From Sialis fuliginosa (lineage: Eukaryota; Arthropoda; Insecta; Megaloptera; Sialidae): a DNA stretch of 64,000 nt. The stretch's first letter is position 1; each line of letters starts with the position of its first letter. The translations under genes were made by a program, and so were the position numbers. The notes under the pieces are model-generated. The model was given only the letters and a program-made list of their open reading frames with translations, made no database searches and was not told where the DNA came from. The DNA is taken from positions 27,472,151 to 27,536,150 of the forward strand of contig OY540814.1 in the NCBI GenBank assembly GCA_961205875.1, read 5' to 3'. Positions 1 through 11,860 of the stretch are shown one piece after another.

Positions 1-265
1 ATGAAAACAAAAACCTGTCATCTTTATTTATATATAACAAATAAACGAGCTACTAGATAATTGGGAAGACAATCATATATTTCAAATGCACACGCATCAA
101 GTGGTGTATCGAATAGCGTCGTCGTTCTATCACAAAAGGCGCTATAGTCATGATGATGTTTTTATTTTATTTCTACACGGGAGTTGTTTATTTCACACTG
201 ATTTGTGATATTGAAAACTGATTGACGCTGTTATGTAGTACATGTTTTTGCTCATTTTCTCAGCA
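1..265. other. AT-rich flank without a gene
   Basis: No coding frame is convincing here. Positions about 205-265 (attgaaaactgattgacgct and following) match about 1453-1520, so part of this stretch is an old dispersed repeat. Confidence 0.4.
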
Positions 266-511
266 CGTGTGTATTGATTGAGACAGAGGTTCTAAAACTG
301 TCAGATGCGAGATATCAACATTTTACGAAGTTAATTAAAAATGTATTGCATATTTTAATTATTATACAGCCTAAACTAATTCAGGTGAAAACGTGTGTAT
401 TGATTGAGACAGAGGTTCTAAAACTGTCAGATGCGAGATATCAATATTTTTCGAAAGAAATTAAAAATGTATTGCATATTTGAATTATTATACAGCCTAA
501 ACTAATTCAAG
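266..511 (+). repeat. Two-copy tandem duplication, 126-bp unit
   Basis: The segment beginning cgtgtgtattgattgagac at 266 recurs at 392, and both copies end near ctaaactaattca. The copies differ at only a few bases (for example acgaagtt against tcgaaaga). The apparent 69-codon frame across it simply repeats itself and is not taken as a gene. Confidence 0.85.
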
Positions 512-527
512 CGTCTTCTCTTATAGT

Positions 528-836
528 GAAACTTCACGAAATCTAAAATTTGCATTTTAGATTTTGTTAAAATGGCGTGAAAAGTTGAAATTTTCAAACC
601 ACAGATCTGTATTTCAAACCGTTTTCGAGATATAACCTCTCAAAGTTTTTGATTTTTCAAAATTTTGGAATAAAATTGGTTGTAACTTTTGAATGGGTGG
701 TCGGAATTGATTTTAGTTAACGGATTTGAAATCAGCGTATTAAAATCTCGGTTTGAGATACAGACCTGTGGTTTTAAAATTTAAACTTTTCACGTCATTT
801 TCTATATGATAAACATCTAAAATGCAAATTTTTTTA
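528..836. mobile_element. Fold-back element fragment, family A (hairpin core)
   Basis: This is a deleted copy of the hairpin family seen complete at 11861-12956 and 55955-56908. The left arm (aaaatggcgtgaaaagttg, caaaccgttttcgagatata) is followed directly by the inverted arm (gtttgagatacagacctg, ttttcacgtcattttctat). The loop and inner arms are missing. Confidence 0.7.
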
Positions 837-964
837 ATACAATTTTCTTTTATATTTTATAGAGATAAGAAAATAAGAAAAAAAATGATAACTTACTATA
901 TAGACTATAATAATTAACAATTTAAAAATGTATTTTATATTTTGACCGGCGGGCATGCATCCTA

Positions 965-1372
965 GAAAGTTTTTGGCACCAGTTATGACCGCTTTAAGGT
1001 ATACTTCTTTTTTTTGTAATTCTCATGAACTCATGTTACTAATAAAACAAATACCTCTTTATTAAATCAAACCAAAGTCTGCAAATATAGTTTGTTTTTG
1101 AAATCATAAGTAATTATGAAGCAAAACCAGTAATGGACACTCGCTAATGATTACAAAATGATATGTAAGTACTATGACACAAAAGTTTAAATATATATTA
1201 GTTTTGACAACAATTGGTCGATTGTCATCAAATTAAGCTGTTTTAGAATTAAGTGTCTATAGTTTATGATTCAGTAATGGGAGTAATCAAATATCAACAA
1301 ATATTTCTAATTCAGTACATTTAATTAAACAAACGTCCAACATTGCGGTAAGATCCAAGACTGGTGTCATTA
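965..1372 (+). repeat. Dispersed repeat family C, copy 1
   Basis: It shares long blocks with 48997-49513: ctcatgaactcatgttact, aatgattacaaaatgata, ggtcgattgtcatca, aagtgtctatag. The ends are imperfectly inverted: ggcaccagttatgaccgctt at the left and the complement of gatccaagactggtgtca at the right. A DNA transposon relic is likely; the superfamily is not clear. Confidence 0.65.
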
Positions 1373-3060
1373 CTTTATTGACAAAGACTCCTTCACTTCC
1401 AGGTTAATACTTTTTACTATTTTATTTGTTTTCAACAATTCTGTTTGTTTCATTGAAAACTGATTGGCGTTCGAGTGTACATTTTTTGCTCTTGGCGAGT
1501 GTGTATTAATTTAACACAGCTGGCGCTCTATGGTGCGAAGGGGGGGGGGGAGTATGGGCAGGGGTTGTTATTTATGTTACGTAATGGCGCACACCTTTCA
1601 GTGATCTGTTATTAATGTGCCAATGATAACTGTTAATGGGTACATATTTATTATAATGAACGAAGGTGAGAAATAGAAATTGTATTGTAAAAAACAAATG
1701 GATGGAAGAATGAAAGAAATTTGTGATATTGATAAGTTAGGGAGGGGGTTGTGTTGATGGGTATATTAAAAAGTTTACGTCAGAATATAAGTTTTGTATG
1801 CGAAAAATATAGAAGCGATTGCATTTTTTCAGGATATTGTATTTGATAGGTGGTGTATTGTAGATTTATTTCTGGAAAATAAGTTTGTAAAGAATAAGTG
1901 TATCGGAATTCGAAATTGTAGTTTTTGATTTGAATTGATTTGATGGGTATTTTTCAAAAAAATAATATTTTTTGAGTGAACTTTTTAATGTGTGCACCTA
2001 AAAATACGTTATAAAAACATACTCCGGTTAATGTAACTAAGCTGGCTTTACCTCCCCCTCCCCCCCTCCTTGATAATCTTAAGAAAAATCTGTAATAGAC
2101 GGATTTTAAGTATCAATTTATTTTTGGATTTTTTTATTGAACGACAACGAAATGCTATAGGGTTGTGTCAGGAGATTTAGAAGAGGGGGGGGGAGGCTTT
2201 CATCGGTAAAATACAATCCTTTCCTCGATCGAAATATAATAACCTTCATGTCCCAATACATTTCTACTGGATATAATGGTCCATCTCCTGAGATCATTTT
2301 TTTCATCGAAAATTATCTTCCCGCGTCCGGAATTTTCGTTTTCTTTTCTGGAGTAAATTCTTTGGATTTAATACTGCATGCGTCATTCAGTAGCCAAAAT
2401 GCTTATTTTATTTTTACAAAAATACAAAATGAAAAATTTAAAATTTGGTTTCAAGTTATTATGTATTAATAATATATTATGTATTAATAATAGAAACCCT
2501 ATAGGTCATGAGTTACAGGACACCTGTATAACCAATCTAGTTATTTTTAAATTTCGGAAAAAATACACAAAATTCCCTAAAATTGAAATGTGAAAGGTTA
2601 GACTAAGGAGAAAAGTTTGATCAGATTAAGAGATCATTCACAAATAAAAGAAAGAAGAAGAAGTAGAAGAGATAAATCAGCGTGGAATAAAAGTAATTAT
2701 ATTTTATAGACATCTATAAAAATATATTACGTAATGCAAAAATCGAATTACCTTTTTTGTGAGAACAGAGAAGGTTATAAATTTCATCCCATAAAGTAAA
2801 TAAGTGCTATCTGTATTTCTATCAAATAATTCACGGGAATTAATTACCCAATTAAGGAATCTTCACAAAATGAATAATATGTGTATATTTTACTATTTGC
2901 TACACTAATTTAAAAGGTATTTCGACACTTGTTTTCGTGCAAAGCAAAACAAAAATATATATATTTAAGGGATTGGGTAAAAATCGATTTAAAAAATATT
3001 TTTTGAAAATATATTTTTAAGTAAAAATCGCGTTTTTCTTGAACGTTTTTTTTTCAAATT
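1373..3060. other. AT-rich stretch with G/C homopolymers, no gene
   Basis: Only low-complexity structure is visible: a G run at about 1540-1550, C-rich tracts at about 2048-2068 and a G run at about 2185-2193. About 1453-1520 repeats material from 205-290. Short frames at 2118-2593 overlap one another and have no recognisable domain. Confidence 0.4.
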
Positions 3061-3061
3061 A

Positions 3062-3130
3062 TAGTCTGTTTAATTTAATCGGGTTGGTGAAAAATGGCGA
3101 TGCTGTCATAACTCTTACTAGAGTATCTCT
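3062..3130 (-). repeat. Repeat family G fragment (GAGATACTC motif)
   Basis: On the minus strand it reads gagatactctagtaagagtt followed by atgacagcatcgccattttt. The same order occurs at 24738-24790, 28583-28795 and 55148-55350. Confidence 0.6.
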
Positions 3131-3253
3131 AATGCCGCGTTTAGACCGAAAAAACAAAACAGCAATAATGACAAAAGTGCATTTTTAAATACGATGTGTT
3201 TTCAAACACAGTGTTGCTGTTTTGTTTTCTTTGGTCTAAAAACGGCATAATAA

Positions 3254-3510
3254 AAAAAATCTTCCAAGTAAATGCACAGTGCTTCCTCGTGCTAAATTCG
3301 CCACAACTAGTAAAATATTTAACAATTAAAAAAAACAACAGATTAAGCGTTATAACTTTCCTGGCATTGGTTTAGGTACCATTTAATTTTTATACAGTTT
3401 TATTAAAAAAATATTAGTTCGAAATTTTTTAGAAGACGCACATGATTATTTTTTCGTATATTTTTAACTTTTTGACAATTTAAATCTAAATCTAAAATGC
3501 AATCTAGTGA
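3254..3510 (-). repeat. Dispersed repeat family B, partial minus copy
   Basis: The reverse complement matches the right part of 15969-16420, 35969-36435 and 53983-54470, including ggaagcactgtgcatttac and aatattttttagtaaa-like text. The left part of the family consensus is absent. Confidence 0.65.
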
Positions 3511-3815
3511 AAATTACTTCGCTATATTCCGGCAAGAAAATTTAAAAATGAACCATTAAAATCTTTATTCCATGAATAATTAATAATACGACATTTAACT
3601 GTATAGTTAATAAATATTTCATATATATTTTGATCCAGCACAGACTTTAGTTGTTGAACAGAATGATGGATCGACAAAGATAGAAGATAATGGCGTCGTC
3701 TTGACATTTCATATGTTTTAATTTACACGATTATATGTAATTTACTAGAACGTATCAATAATCCAACATATATACACCACCGGCAAGAATACTTAACTCA
3801 TTCACTGCTAAAGTA

Positions 3816-4325
3816 CATTGGCGTAACCAGAATTTTTAAAAATATGGGAAAATTCTTATTAAAAAAAATTTTTTTTTTGGTTAAAATGAGACACTTTTTC
3901 AATGAAAAACAACCAAATTTAGAGCTGGATTGATATCAAAAGCCAAAATGACAATTTTTCTTAGATGTAAATCGTAAATTAAATATCCAAAAAGGATTTT
4001 GAAGCTAAAATTCTACACTCTCGAAAAAAATAAGCACTTTATGCTTAAAAAAATGTGTTAACCCCTCGCACCCTTTCAAAATTTTTGTTTGTTTTGAAAC
4101 ATAAATAATTTTTTTTAATCTGTGGAAAGCATTGAAAAATAGAGATTTGAAGTTTTAAAATGTTTTATTAATTTATTTTTATATATAAATCTTTGCAGAG
4201 CTTGGAATATATTTGGTTTTTATTACAATAATAAATAATCGTATTTAATTATGTATTTTTTAAATAATTCCATAGTCTAAGCGAGGGGTCCAGCTAGTTT
4301 TATATATGTAGTAGGTACGCCACTG
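3816..4325. mobile_element. Possible hAT-type non-autonomous element
   Basis: The left end reads cattggcgtaaccag and the right end is the complement of cagtggcgtacctac, similar to hAT-type CAGTGGCG termini. The interior is AT-rich and non-coding. The 8 bp outside each end do not match, so no target duplication confirms it; the ends may belong to different insertions. Confidence 0.4.
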
Positions 4326-4516
4326 TCTTGACTTGTTCATCGTTGCCTTGTACCCTCCTGCTTTTGTTATTAACGGTGTCTGCTCTGTGCTTCATGATTT
4401 GTGTTGCCTCTTTCTTATAATCCTTAATAATTAAATAGCAACACCGTCTTTCTGTGACTATGTGTGTTTTGTGGAAGAAAGGCTTCGAGTTAACAATGAT
4501 TTACACGTTTAATTTA
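4326..4516 (-). other. Unassigned open frame abutting a transposon end
   Basis: On the minus strand a frame with no stop runs from just after a TAA near 4510 to the hAT-like end at 4325, then stops within the element. It has no required ATG. Its composition differs from chance AT-rich frames: many Lys, Arg, Glu, Asp and Gln residues (for example KKEATQIMKHRADTVNN) and few Ile/Phe/Asn runs. I do not recognise a domain. It could be an eroded exon or transposon fragment broken by the 3816-4325 insertion, or chance. Confidence 0.25.
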
Positions 4517-4649
4517 TTTATTGATTTAAAGATGTATTGCAATGCAAGTACCTAAAATATTAGTTTAGAGTTAGTTCTTAGAGTTCTCAAATTATTTACT
4601 ATATATGTGACGAAACGTTGGACGAAACTATTTAATCTCTTTTACTTAA

Positions 4650-5156
4650 GGCGGCTATTACACTATCAAAGAAATATGATAAAATTTCTTTGATCAAAGA
4701 AATATGACAGTACAATAAGTCAACTTTTATAATATTTACCTTCATAATATTTCTATGATCATAGTTAATGACAGTCTCTTATATTTGATAAAAGATTTTT
4801 TGACGTAAAAAACAAAATGGCGACTACCAAGTTATCACTGACAGTTACAGTTACATAATTATTAATTTATGAATATCAACAAAATCCAGTATTATATGAT
4901 AATCTTCTTATTGATTATAAAAATCACAATACACGGTTGTAAATTCAAACCTCGATCGCGTCAATTGACGAACATCCACGCACTGATATACAAAAGGCAC
5001 CAAAAAAGAAGAAAATATCCCTAGATAATATTGAGAAAATATTATCAAATATTTTATGTAGTGTAATAAAACAAAATCTCGTATTTTATCAAAGAAATAT
5101 GATCAAATCTTTGTCAAAGATCTTTGACATATTTATTTGATAGTGTATTAGCCGCC
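4650..5156. mobile_element. PIF/Harbinger-like MITE, family E copy 1
   Basis: It is a 507-bp element with inverted ends ggcggctattacactatca (left) and the complement of the same text (right). It is flanked by TAA at 4647-4649 and 5157-5159, the 3-bp TWA-type target duplication of PIF/Harbinger transposons. No transposase frame is present, so it is non-autonomous. The second copy at 41074-41528 is in opposite orientation and shares the interior. Confidence 0.85.
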
Positions 5157-5349
5157 TAAGTAAGTAGATATTGTTCTCTTAACCGGATTATGTATTTTTG
5201 GGCGTTGAAATTAATTTGATAATTTAAAAGTTCCTTTACTTTATCCATTACTGGCAAAAAAAAACTAAAAGGCTATAATTAAAAAAATATATATATAAAG
5301 CGCGGGCCCAGCTAGTATATATAATATTTATACATATTTATGGACTTTG

Positions 5350-5880
5350 GTAATTAAATTGATTTAATAAAAAGGTACATGTATTATTAGTAACATGAGT
5401 TCATAAGAATTATAAAAAAGAAGCCCACCAATCCCAAAAAACCGTATAATTATACTTACATAAACATTTGATTATTGTGTTTTATACCGCGTTGCACTAT
5501 TAAATCAAATTAAATTAATTAAATCAAATATTTATACAATTAAATAACCGCGTAAGTCTACGTTCAAAAATAATTATACTTATTATAAATTTTAATTATT
5601 CAAATAATTATTTTTGCGTACAACTGGAATGACTAAATCAATCGTCCAGTTCATTATCGGACAGAACGTCGCTTCTCTAACACTACAACTTAAGCGGTCA
5701 ACTTTAGTTTCAGTATAAAGAGAGCGGCAGACAAAAATATTTTTCATTTTAACAAACTATATAACATTTCGATTAAGAAGCTTCATATGCATAGTGACAT
5801 GTGATTACAATCCTAAGCCCGGTCTTTTTTCATGAAACGAAGAATATCTTGTTCTTAAAGAGTCCAAGACTGGTGCAACC
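5350..5880 (-). repeat. Repeat family C, rearranged minus copy
   Basis: About 5375-5415 is the complement of the ctcatgaactcatgttact block of family C, and aaagagtccaagactggtgc near 5857 is the complement of its gcaccagtcttggacgcttt end. Between them is AT-rich sequence with no visible match. Confidence 0.45.
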
Positions 5881-6310
5881 AGTATAGCAACCACGTCATA
5901 AAGTATACGATGTAGATACAGAGATATTAATTGTAGTTTAAATGTAATTAACTATTAATAAATAATTAAGCAAGGAGACTTGACCTTTACACTACAATAC
6001 TAACATAAGTACATATTTGCATGCATGATTAAAGGGCATTGCTTGAAAGGCCTTAGAATAATTACATACGTATACAAATTAGTATGTGTTTAAACCCACC
6101 TTATACGTAATTACTGACAAATCTACTCGATACAAAATATTTAGTTTTACCCGAATATGTAGCGAACTGTGTTGTAATGCATTTTGTACATACAAAGGCC
6201 TGCATGTTTGAATTAAATGCAACCGTTTGATAATAATTAATTATTACTGATGTGAAGTACAGCTGATACAATATTTGGTATAGTGTTTGCATTTATTTGT
6301 AATTATAATA
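5881..6310. other. AT-rich spacer, nothing recognisable
   Basis: No repeat partner in this window and no credible coding frame were seen. A 63-codon minus frame (6101-6292) has no recognisable features. Confidence 0.35.
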
Positions 6311-6735
6311 GGCATGATGCCTAATTTTTAAAAACTATTATATGATGATCTTACGTGTCTCTTATTTCCAAAATTTTCTGCAGAAAATAAAGGTTCAATC
6401 ACAAAAATTGACTCTTTTAAAACTAATTTTGAATTTGACGCTAAAACGCTCGCAGGTGTCATGGCGCATTTGTGACGTCACGCCTATGTAAACACTCCTT
6501 GTCAACAACAACACTCCTTGTTCCATCGCTAACGTTTCTCAGTTTTAGTTTTAGACAGTTTTAGTAACACAAAACTGAGCAAATTGATAATTTAAAACCA
6601 CAAAATAATTTATAAACAGTGCAGATATTAATGAAACAAAAATGACGTTTATTTAGCCGTGACGTCATCCACACTTTAATTTTTAAAATCTCTTAGATAA
6701 AAACCATTAATTTTTGTTTAATCTAATTTCAGCTT
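6311..6735. mobile_element. GGCATGATGCC MITE, family D copy 1 (right end lost)
   Basis: It starts with the self-complementary ggcatgatgcc preceded by TA and matches 50720-51218 over several hundred bases (gacgctaaaacgctcgcagg, tgtcatggcgcatttgtgac, gacgtcatccac). The right half is shortened and the inverted right terminus is missing. Confidence 0.75.
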
Positions 6736-6770
6736 CTGGATCCGAACGTGGCAGACACAAGCTTATGCGG
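6733..6770 (+). other. Candidate 38-nt micro-exon
   Basis: A strong acceptor (pyrimidine-rich tttgtttaatctaatttcag ending at 6732) is followed by a 38-nt segment of about 55% GC, unlike its surroundings. A consensus donor gtaagt begins at 6771. All three plus frames are open. The acceptor text ctaatttcag also occurs inside the related MITE at 51183-51192, so the transposon may have supplied it. No host gene is identified; without transcripts it may be a splice-site coincidence. Confidence 0.35.
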
Positions 6771-6813
6771 GTAAGTAGGTAACATTTATACGTATGTTCT
6801 TATACTACTAATA

Positions 6814-8869
6814 GTCCAGTAAAGGAAGCATTTTGACAGGAAATTAAGAGGGCAAGCAATTTTATGATTGATTCTTATAGATTTTGAACCGGAGAATTCG
6901 AAAAAAATAACCCGGACTAGCAAAAAGTGGTGCAACACCCTTAAAAATGGGGTTTAAGGGTGAAAACCCCATTTCCAACCGTTTTTTCAATTTATCACAA
7001 AATCTAAAGCGATGATGGTATATTTTTATGGTTGATATATGTTCAGGACACTCAGACGAATCGATTGTGACCACATATACTAAATTTGGCCAAAAATTAT
7101 CTTTTCCAGAGGGCTTAAAAGACTTAAAAATGCATCTTTTCGGGGAAAATAGTTTAAAAATTAATAACTTTTGTTAAAATCATCCAAATGACTCGTAACT
7201 AGGCTCAAATTGTTCCTGAAGTTCCAAAGAATAATAATGAACCATATTTTAAAAAAATATTAATAGTTTAACTAATAAAAATCGCTAATGTTTAAGGGTA
7301 AGTAACGTAAATTTTTGAAAAACTATCTTTTTACTAAAATTTAAATAAAAACATCAGGGTTGAATATTTTTTAGTGAAACGAAGGTAGATACCTTCTATT
7401 TGTACATACAAACAAAATGAGACCCCCCCAAAATAATATTCAATTATTAGAACGGGTGCAGTTGCGCTTAGAAATACAATGAATTTTTGTTGTATACAAT
7501 TAAAAAAATTACATTTTTCCAAACAAAATAATAGATTCAGTCCAGTAATGGAAGCATTTTGACATGAAATTAAGGGGGCAAGGAATTTTATGATTGATTC
7601 TTATAGATTTTGAACCGGAGAACTCGAAAAAAATAACCCGGACTAGCGAAAAGTGGTGCAACACCCTTAAAAATGGGGTTTAAGGGTGAAAACCCCATTT
7701 CCAACCGTTTTTTCAATTTATCCCAAAATCTGAAGCGACGATGGTATATTTTTATGATTGATATATATTCAGGACACTTAGACGAATCGATTGTGACCAC
7801 ATATAATTTGGCCAAAAATTACCTCTTCCAATGGGCTTAAAAGACGTAAAAATGCACTTACCCTTAAACATTAGCGATTTTCATTGGTTAAACTACTAAT
7901 ATTTTTTTAAATTATGGTTGGCAATTATTCTTTGGAACTTCAGAAATAATTTGAGCCTAGTTACGAGTCATTTGGATGATTTTAACAAAAGTTATTAATT
8001 TTTAAACTATTTTCCCCGAAAAGTTGCATTTTTACGTCTTTTAAGCCCTTTGAAAGACGTAATTTTTGGCCAAATTTAGTATATGTGGTCACAATCGATT
8101 CGTCTAAGTGTCCTGAACATATATCAATCATAAAAATATACCATCGTTGTTTTAGATTTTGTGATAATTTGTAAAAACGGTTGGAAATGGGCTTTTCACC
8201 TTTAAACCCCATTTTAATGGTGTTGCATCACTTTTCGCTAGTCCGGGTTATTTTTTTCGAATTCTCCGGTTCAAAATCTATAAGAATCAATTCGTTTCAC
8301 TAAAAAATATTTAACCCTGGTGTTTTTATTTAAATTTTAGTAACAATGTAGTTTTTCAAAAAATTACGTTACTTACCCTTAAACATTAACGATTTTTATT
8401 GGTAAAACAATTAATATTTTTTTAAATTATGGTTGGTCATTATTCTTTGGAACTTCAGGAACAATTTTACGCTAATTACGAGTCATTTGGATGATTTTAA
8501 CAAAAGTTATTAATTTTTAAACTATTTTCCCGAAAAGATGCATTTTTTTGTCTTTTAAGCCCTCTGGAAGAGGTAATTTTTGGTCAAATTTAGTATATGT
8601 GGTCACAATCGATTCGTCTGAGTGTCCTGAACATATATCAACGATAAAAATATACCATCGTCGCTTTAAATTTTGTGTTAAATTGAAAAAACGGTTGGAA
8701 ATGGGGTTTTCACCCTTAAACCCCATTTTTAAGAGTGTTGCACCACTTTTTGCTAGTCCGGGTTATTTTTTTCGAATTCTCCGGTTCAAAATCTATAAGA
8801 ATCAATCATAAAATTGCTTGCCCTCTAAATTTCCCTTTTTCTCACTTTTCACTGCTTCCTTGACTGGGC
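6814..8869. mobile_element. 2-kb fold-back element with four related arms
   Basis: One module (tccagtaaaggaagcatttt, aacccggactagc, ggggtttaagggtg, acgaatcgattgtgaccac) occurs twice forward (about 6814-7320 and 7541-7856) and twice inverted (about 7857-8290 and 8291-8869). The outer ends are inverted (gtccagtaaaggaagca against the complement of tgcttccttgactgggc) and TA lies on both sides (6812-6813 and 8870-8871). Short frames on both strands are mirror images of each other and are not genes. No transposase is present. Confidence 0.75.
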
Positions 8870-9334
8870 TATAATGCACAACAGAATCTTTGCGCGTAAC
8901 AAAGTTAGTTGTTGCATGAATCGGCTAAACGGGAATTACCCGTGCATTTGTTGAATACCGTTGTTCCATTTAACCGCTCGCGTTGCTGTGTCAGATTTAA
9001 AATCATACGGTTTAAATGTGTATAGGGCTAACAAACGGTCGGGCTTAGTGCGCTTATACCCTTGTATAAAATGTTTACCAACAGGGATTTTGTGTTTGAT
9101 ACTGTAATTATAACTTGTGTGTGAATTGACGAAGGTGAAGATAAATGAGGGATCACATCTTGGCTCTTTGTTCAAGAAGACATTTGACCCGGAACGAGAA
9201 TTATAAAGAATTTACTTCAAAGCAAAAGCTAAGCTAACGCTATCTGTGAGGTATTAAATATAAATGACAACCCACTGACATTTCTAATCAATGGTATGGT
9301 TTACGTGCACGTTAAGTAGAAATCATGTATGGTA
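8870..9334 (-). other. Low-copy island with an unassigned open frame
   Basis: This stretch lacks repeat partners in the window and has higher GC than its flanks. On minus, a frame of about 91 codons runs from a TAA near 9209 to a stop near 8936. It has a mixed, protein-like composition (for example YKRTKPDRLLALYTFKPY) but no family I recognise and no clear splice sites. It might be an exon of an unknown gene, a decayed mobile-element frame, or chance. Confidence 0.25.
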
Positions 9335-10045
9335 CGTACAGTCTGAGTCAAAAATAATGCAAATCTAGATGCAATGAACGATCAAAGTCAAATTATAAAT
9401 TATTCACTTTAAATGCTTATAAAAAGTCAAATTGGTTTAAATACTACATAAACTATAAAAATACTTTTATTTAAAACCTTATTTTCTATTATTGACTGTT
9501 ATTTTAGAATTTTAGCCAAAAAATTAGTATTTGTGTAGATAATACGAAAAATTTTTATTGAATTCATCTGGCAGATATAAAAACCTAACACTATTTAGAA
9601 TATATGTGGAACATACAAATGTAATGAAAATAACAATATTAGTACTTCATATGCTTACATATATGAAAAAATATGTAATAAAAACAAATCATTACATTTC
9701 AGTACGCCATTTTTTTTTTTTTAAATATTTTTCACCAATAATTATTTTTTCTTACAATTTAGTTCTGTATGTGTATATTATTTTCTTATGAATCTTGTTG
9801 CTAAATATGTAAGTGATGTGTTGTGAAAATTTCAGATTTTTCCCGATGCTTGAACCATATGTTTTATTGGACTACACCATTCTGCCATAAGAGCCCATGT
9901 TATTTTAAAAAAATAATAACTTTGAAACTATGTTGTAAAACCTTTTGAAATTTTGTGTGGGTACTTAAGATTTATAAAGGAGTAACTTCTCCAAATTTCA
10001 ACTATTTTTCGTTGAAATTAGATAACTGCCATACATCCTTAAAAG
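9335..10045 (+). repeat. Dispersed repeat family I, copy 1
   Basis: The left part (gagtcaaaaataatgcaaat, caatgaacgatcaaa) recurs at 55885-55950. The right part (cgatgcttgaaccat, gccataagagcccatgtta, gtgtgggtacttaagattta) recurs at 43935-44245. It is probably one element about 0.7 kb long; the family is unidentified. Confidence 0.6.
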
Positions 10046-10149
10046 CAGTGGGGACAAGTATACCTCATAAAATGCATTAAATTATTAAACATTTCAATGG
10101 ATTTAATAAATTGTGAAAAACTAATTTCAATTAATATTTTAATTTAATT

Positions 10150-10270
10150 TGCTAGTTTTCCAATACTTTCAAACGGGGTATCAAAGTTATATAACCGTTC
10201 TCTTAGAGTTTTTGATAAATAGTTGCATGCATAGTAAGCTAGCAAATATTTGTTATAAGAATTTATTATC
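10150..10270 (+). repeat. Repeat family P fragment
   Basis: tttcaaacggggtatcaaa and the following text match 57460-57530. Related pieces lie at 17480-17530 and 29911-30226. Confidence 0.5.
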
Positions 10271-11860
10271 AACGTTTTATTTTACGTCACATTTTACCAT
10301 AGTTTTTTATTTTTTTAATAAAAAAGGAACATAATAAAATTAATAAAAATTAGTAATAGTTTTAGTTTCCTTAATATTTTAATAATTTAAAAATAATTTG
10401 GTACGTTCTTCACAACATGCTATTGTGAAGAAATTCAGCTAGAGAGAATATGTTCTTTGTTGTCAACATTTATTAAATATTACGTATAAGAAAAGAATAC
10501 AAATGTAAGGATGAGTCTTTATATAATATTTAATAACATAAAAAAAATCTTATACAACAAGAAAATATGTTTGTTGTATTATATTATCTATCTTCAGGAT
10601 ATAGCAAAGTATAAGTAAGTAAGTGTATAAAAGTAGTTTTTATAATATCTATTATAAATAGTTTCAATAAATAATACACGTAATTACTAGTTATAAAGAA
10701 TATTCTTTGCTAGAGAATAATAGCATATAAAAATAATATACTATAATCTAAACTAATTTGTCTTTTGAAGTAACTTCAGAAAATATCATTATCTTGAAAA
10801 CTTCTGTGAAGAAGATAATCTTCTTCTTTTTATCCCCTCATTTATTCTAAGTCTCGTTTATCTGAAATGCCGAGTTTCGTTTATTCGTAATGTGTTTCTC
10901 CTTCTTCACCTCCCACCATTTTCGAGTCGTGGCGTAAACGAACATATTTTTGAAATTTTTTGTAGAATGAATTAGAGCATTTGTATTCATCTCATTGATT
11001 GTACAATTTTTCAAAAGATTTTAATTTTTTTGATATTCATTGCATGCTACGAACGCAACGAAAATCATATCTATAGATTTGAGGTTAGGTCAGATAGAAT
11101 ACATACATATTATATTTTACACTTATCACCGTTGTCACTCGTCACCTTGCTCATATTTTGCAATATTCGAAATTAAAAGTAAAATAAAATTATTTCAATA
11201 TCACGATTAACTATTAACGATAAATATTAAATACTAAGGTATATAAAGTTTTCAAAACCACAGAACGTATTGCCAACTTAAGAATAGTAAAAATGACACT
11301 TCTCGAATAGATAAAATTGTCTGTGATAGCTTTTTCATGATTTTGCAATGTCGAATTTGTACTTCTTTGATTGTATATGTTGTTAAAATATCAAAAAATA
11401 CGAAGACAAGAATAAACAAAGGATTTCTTGTAATTGATATTCTATTATACATTTATTATTATTACAATAGAAGTAACATTTCATTAAAGATATACACAAT
11501 CAATGATAGAAGTTAAAACAAGTACGTCAGACTTTTGACTTCCTTGTGAGAAACTTGAGCGTGTAAAAGAAACAAATCCAACATGCCTGCGAGTACCAAC
11601 ATAGAAAAAACAAGTTTCTTGATTTCAAGTTGGCAATTCGTTATGGAGTTTTAAAAACAAGGAACGCAAACAAAACTTGCTAATAAACTGTTCCAGTTTG
11701 TTGTGAGTTCTAACAGAGAAATGTTTGATTCTTTATTTACACTATATGTCAAGTTATGTATAGTAGGTAGGTAATACAGTCGAGTGAGTTGTCAACGCCA
11801 GGATAAATACAACAATAATGTTAAAACAAATGTAATGTCTACTAAAATACAAACTTGCGA
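10271..11860. other. AT-rich low-copy stretch, no gene seen
   Basis: No convincing coding frame, RNA gene or internal repeat was found. The only frame above 60 codons (11252-11452, minus) is AT-driven. Confidence 0.35.

Noticed and set aside
6862..8811. Recurring frames with the motif SSECPEHISTIKIYH on both strands
   Set aside because: Each is the same inverted module of the fold-back at 6814-8869 and none extends beyond it.
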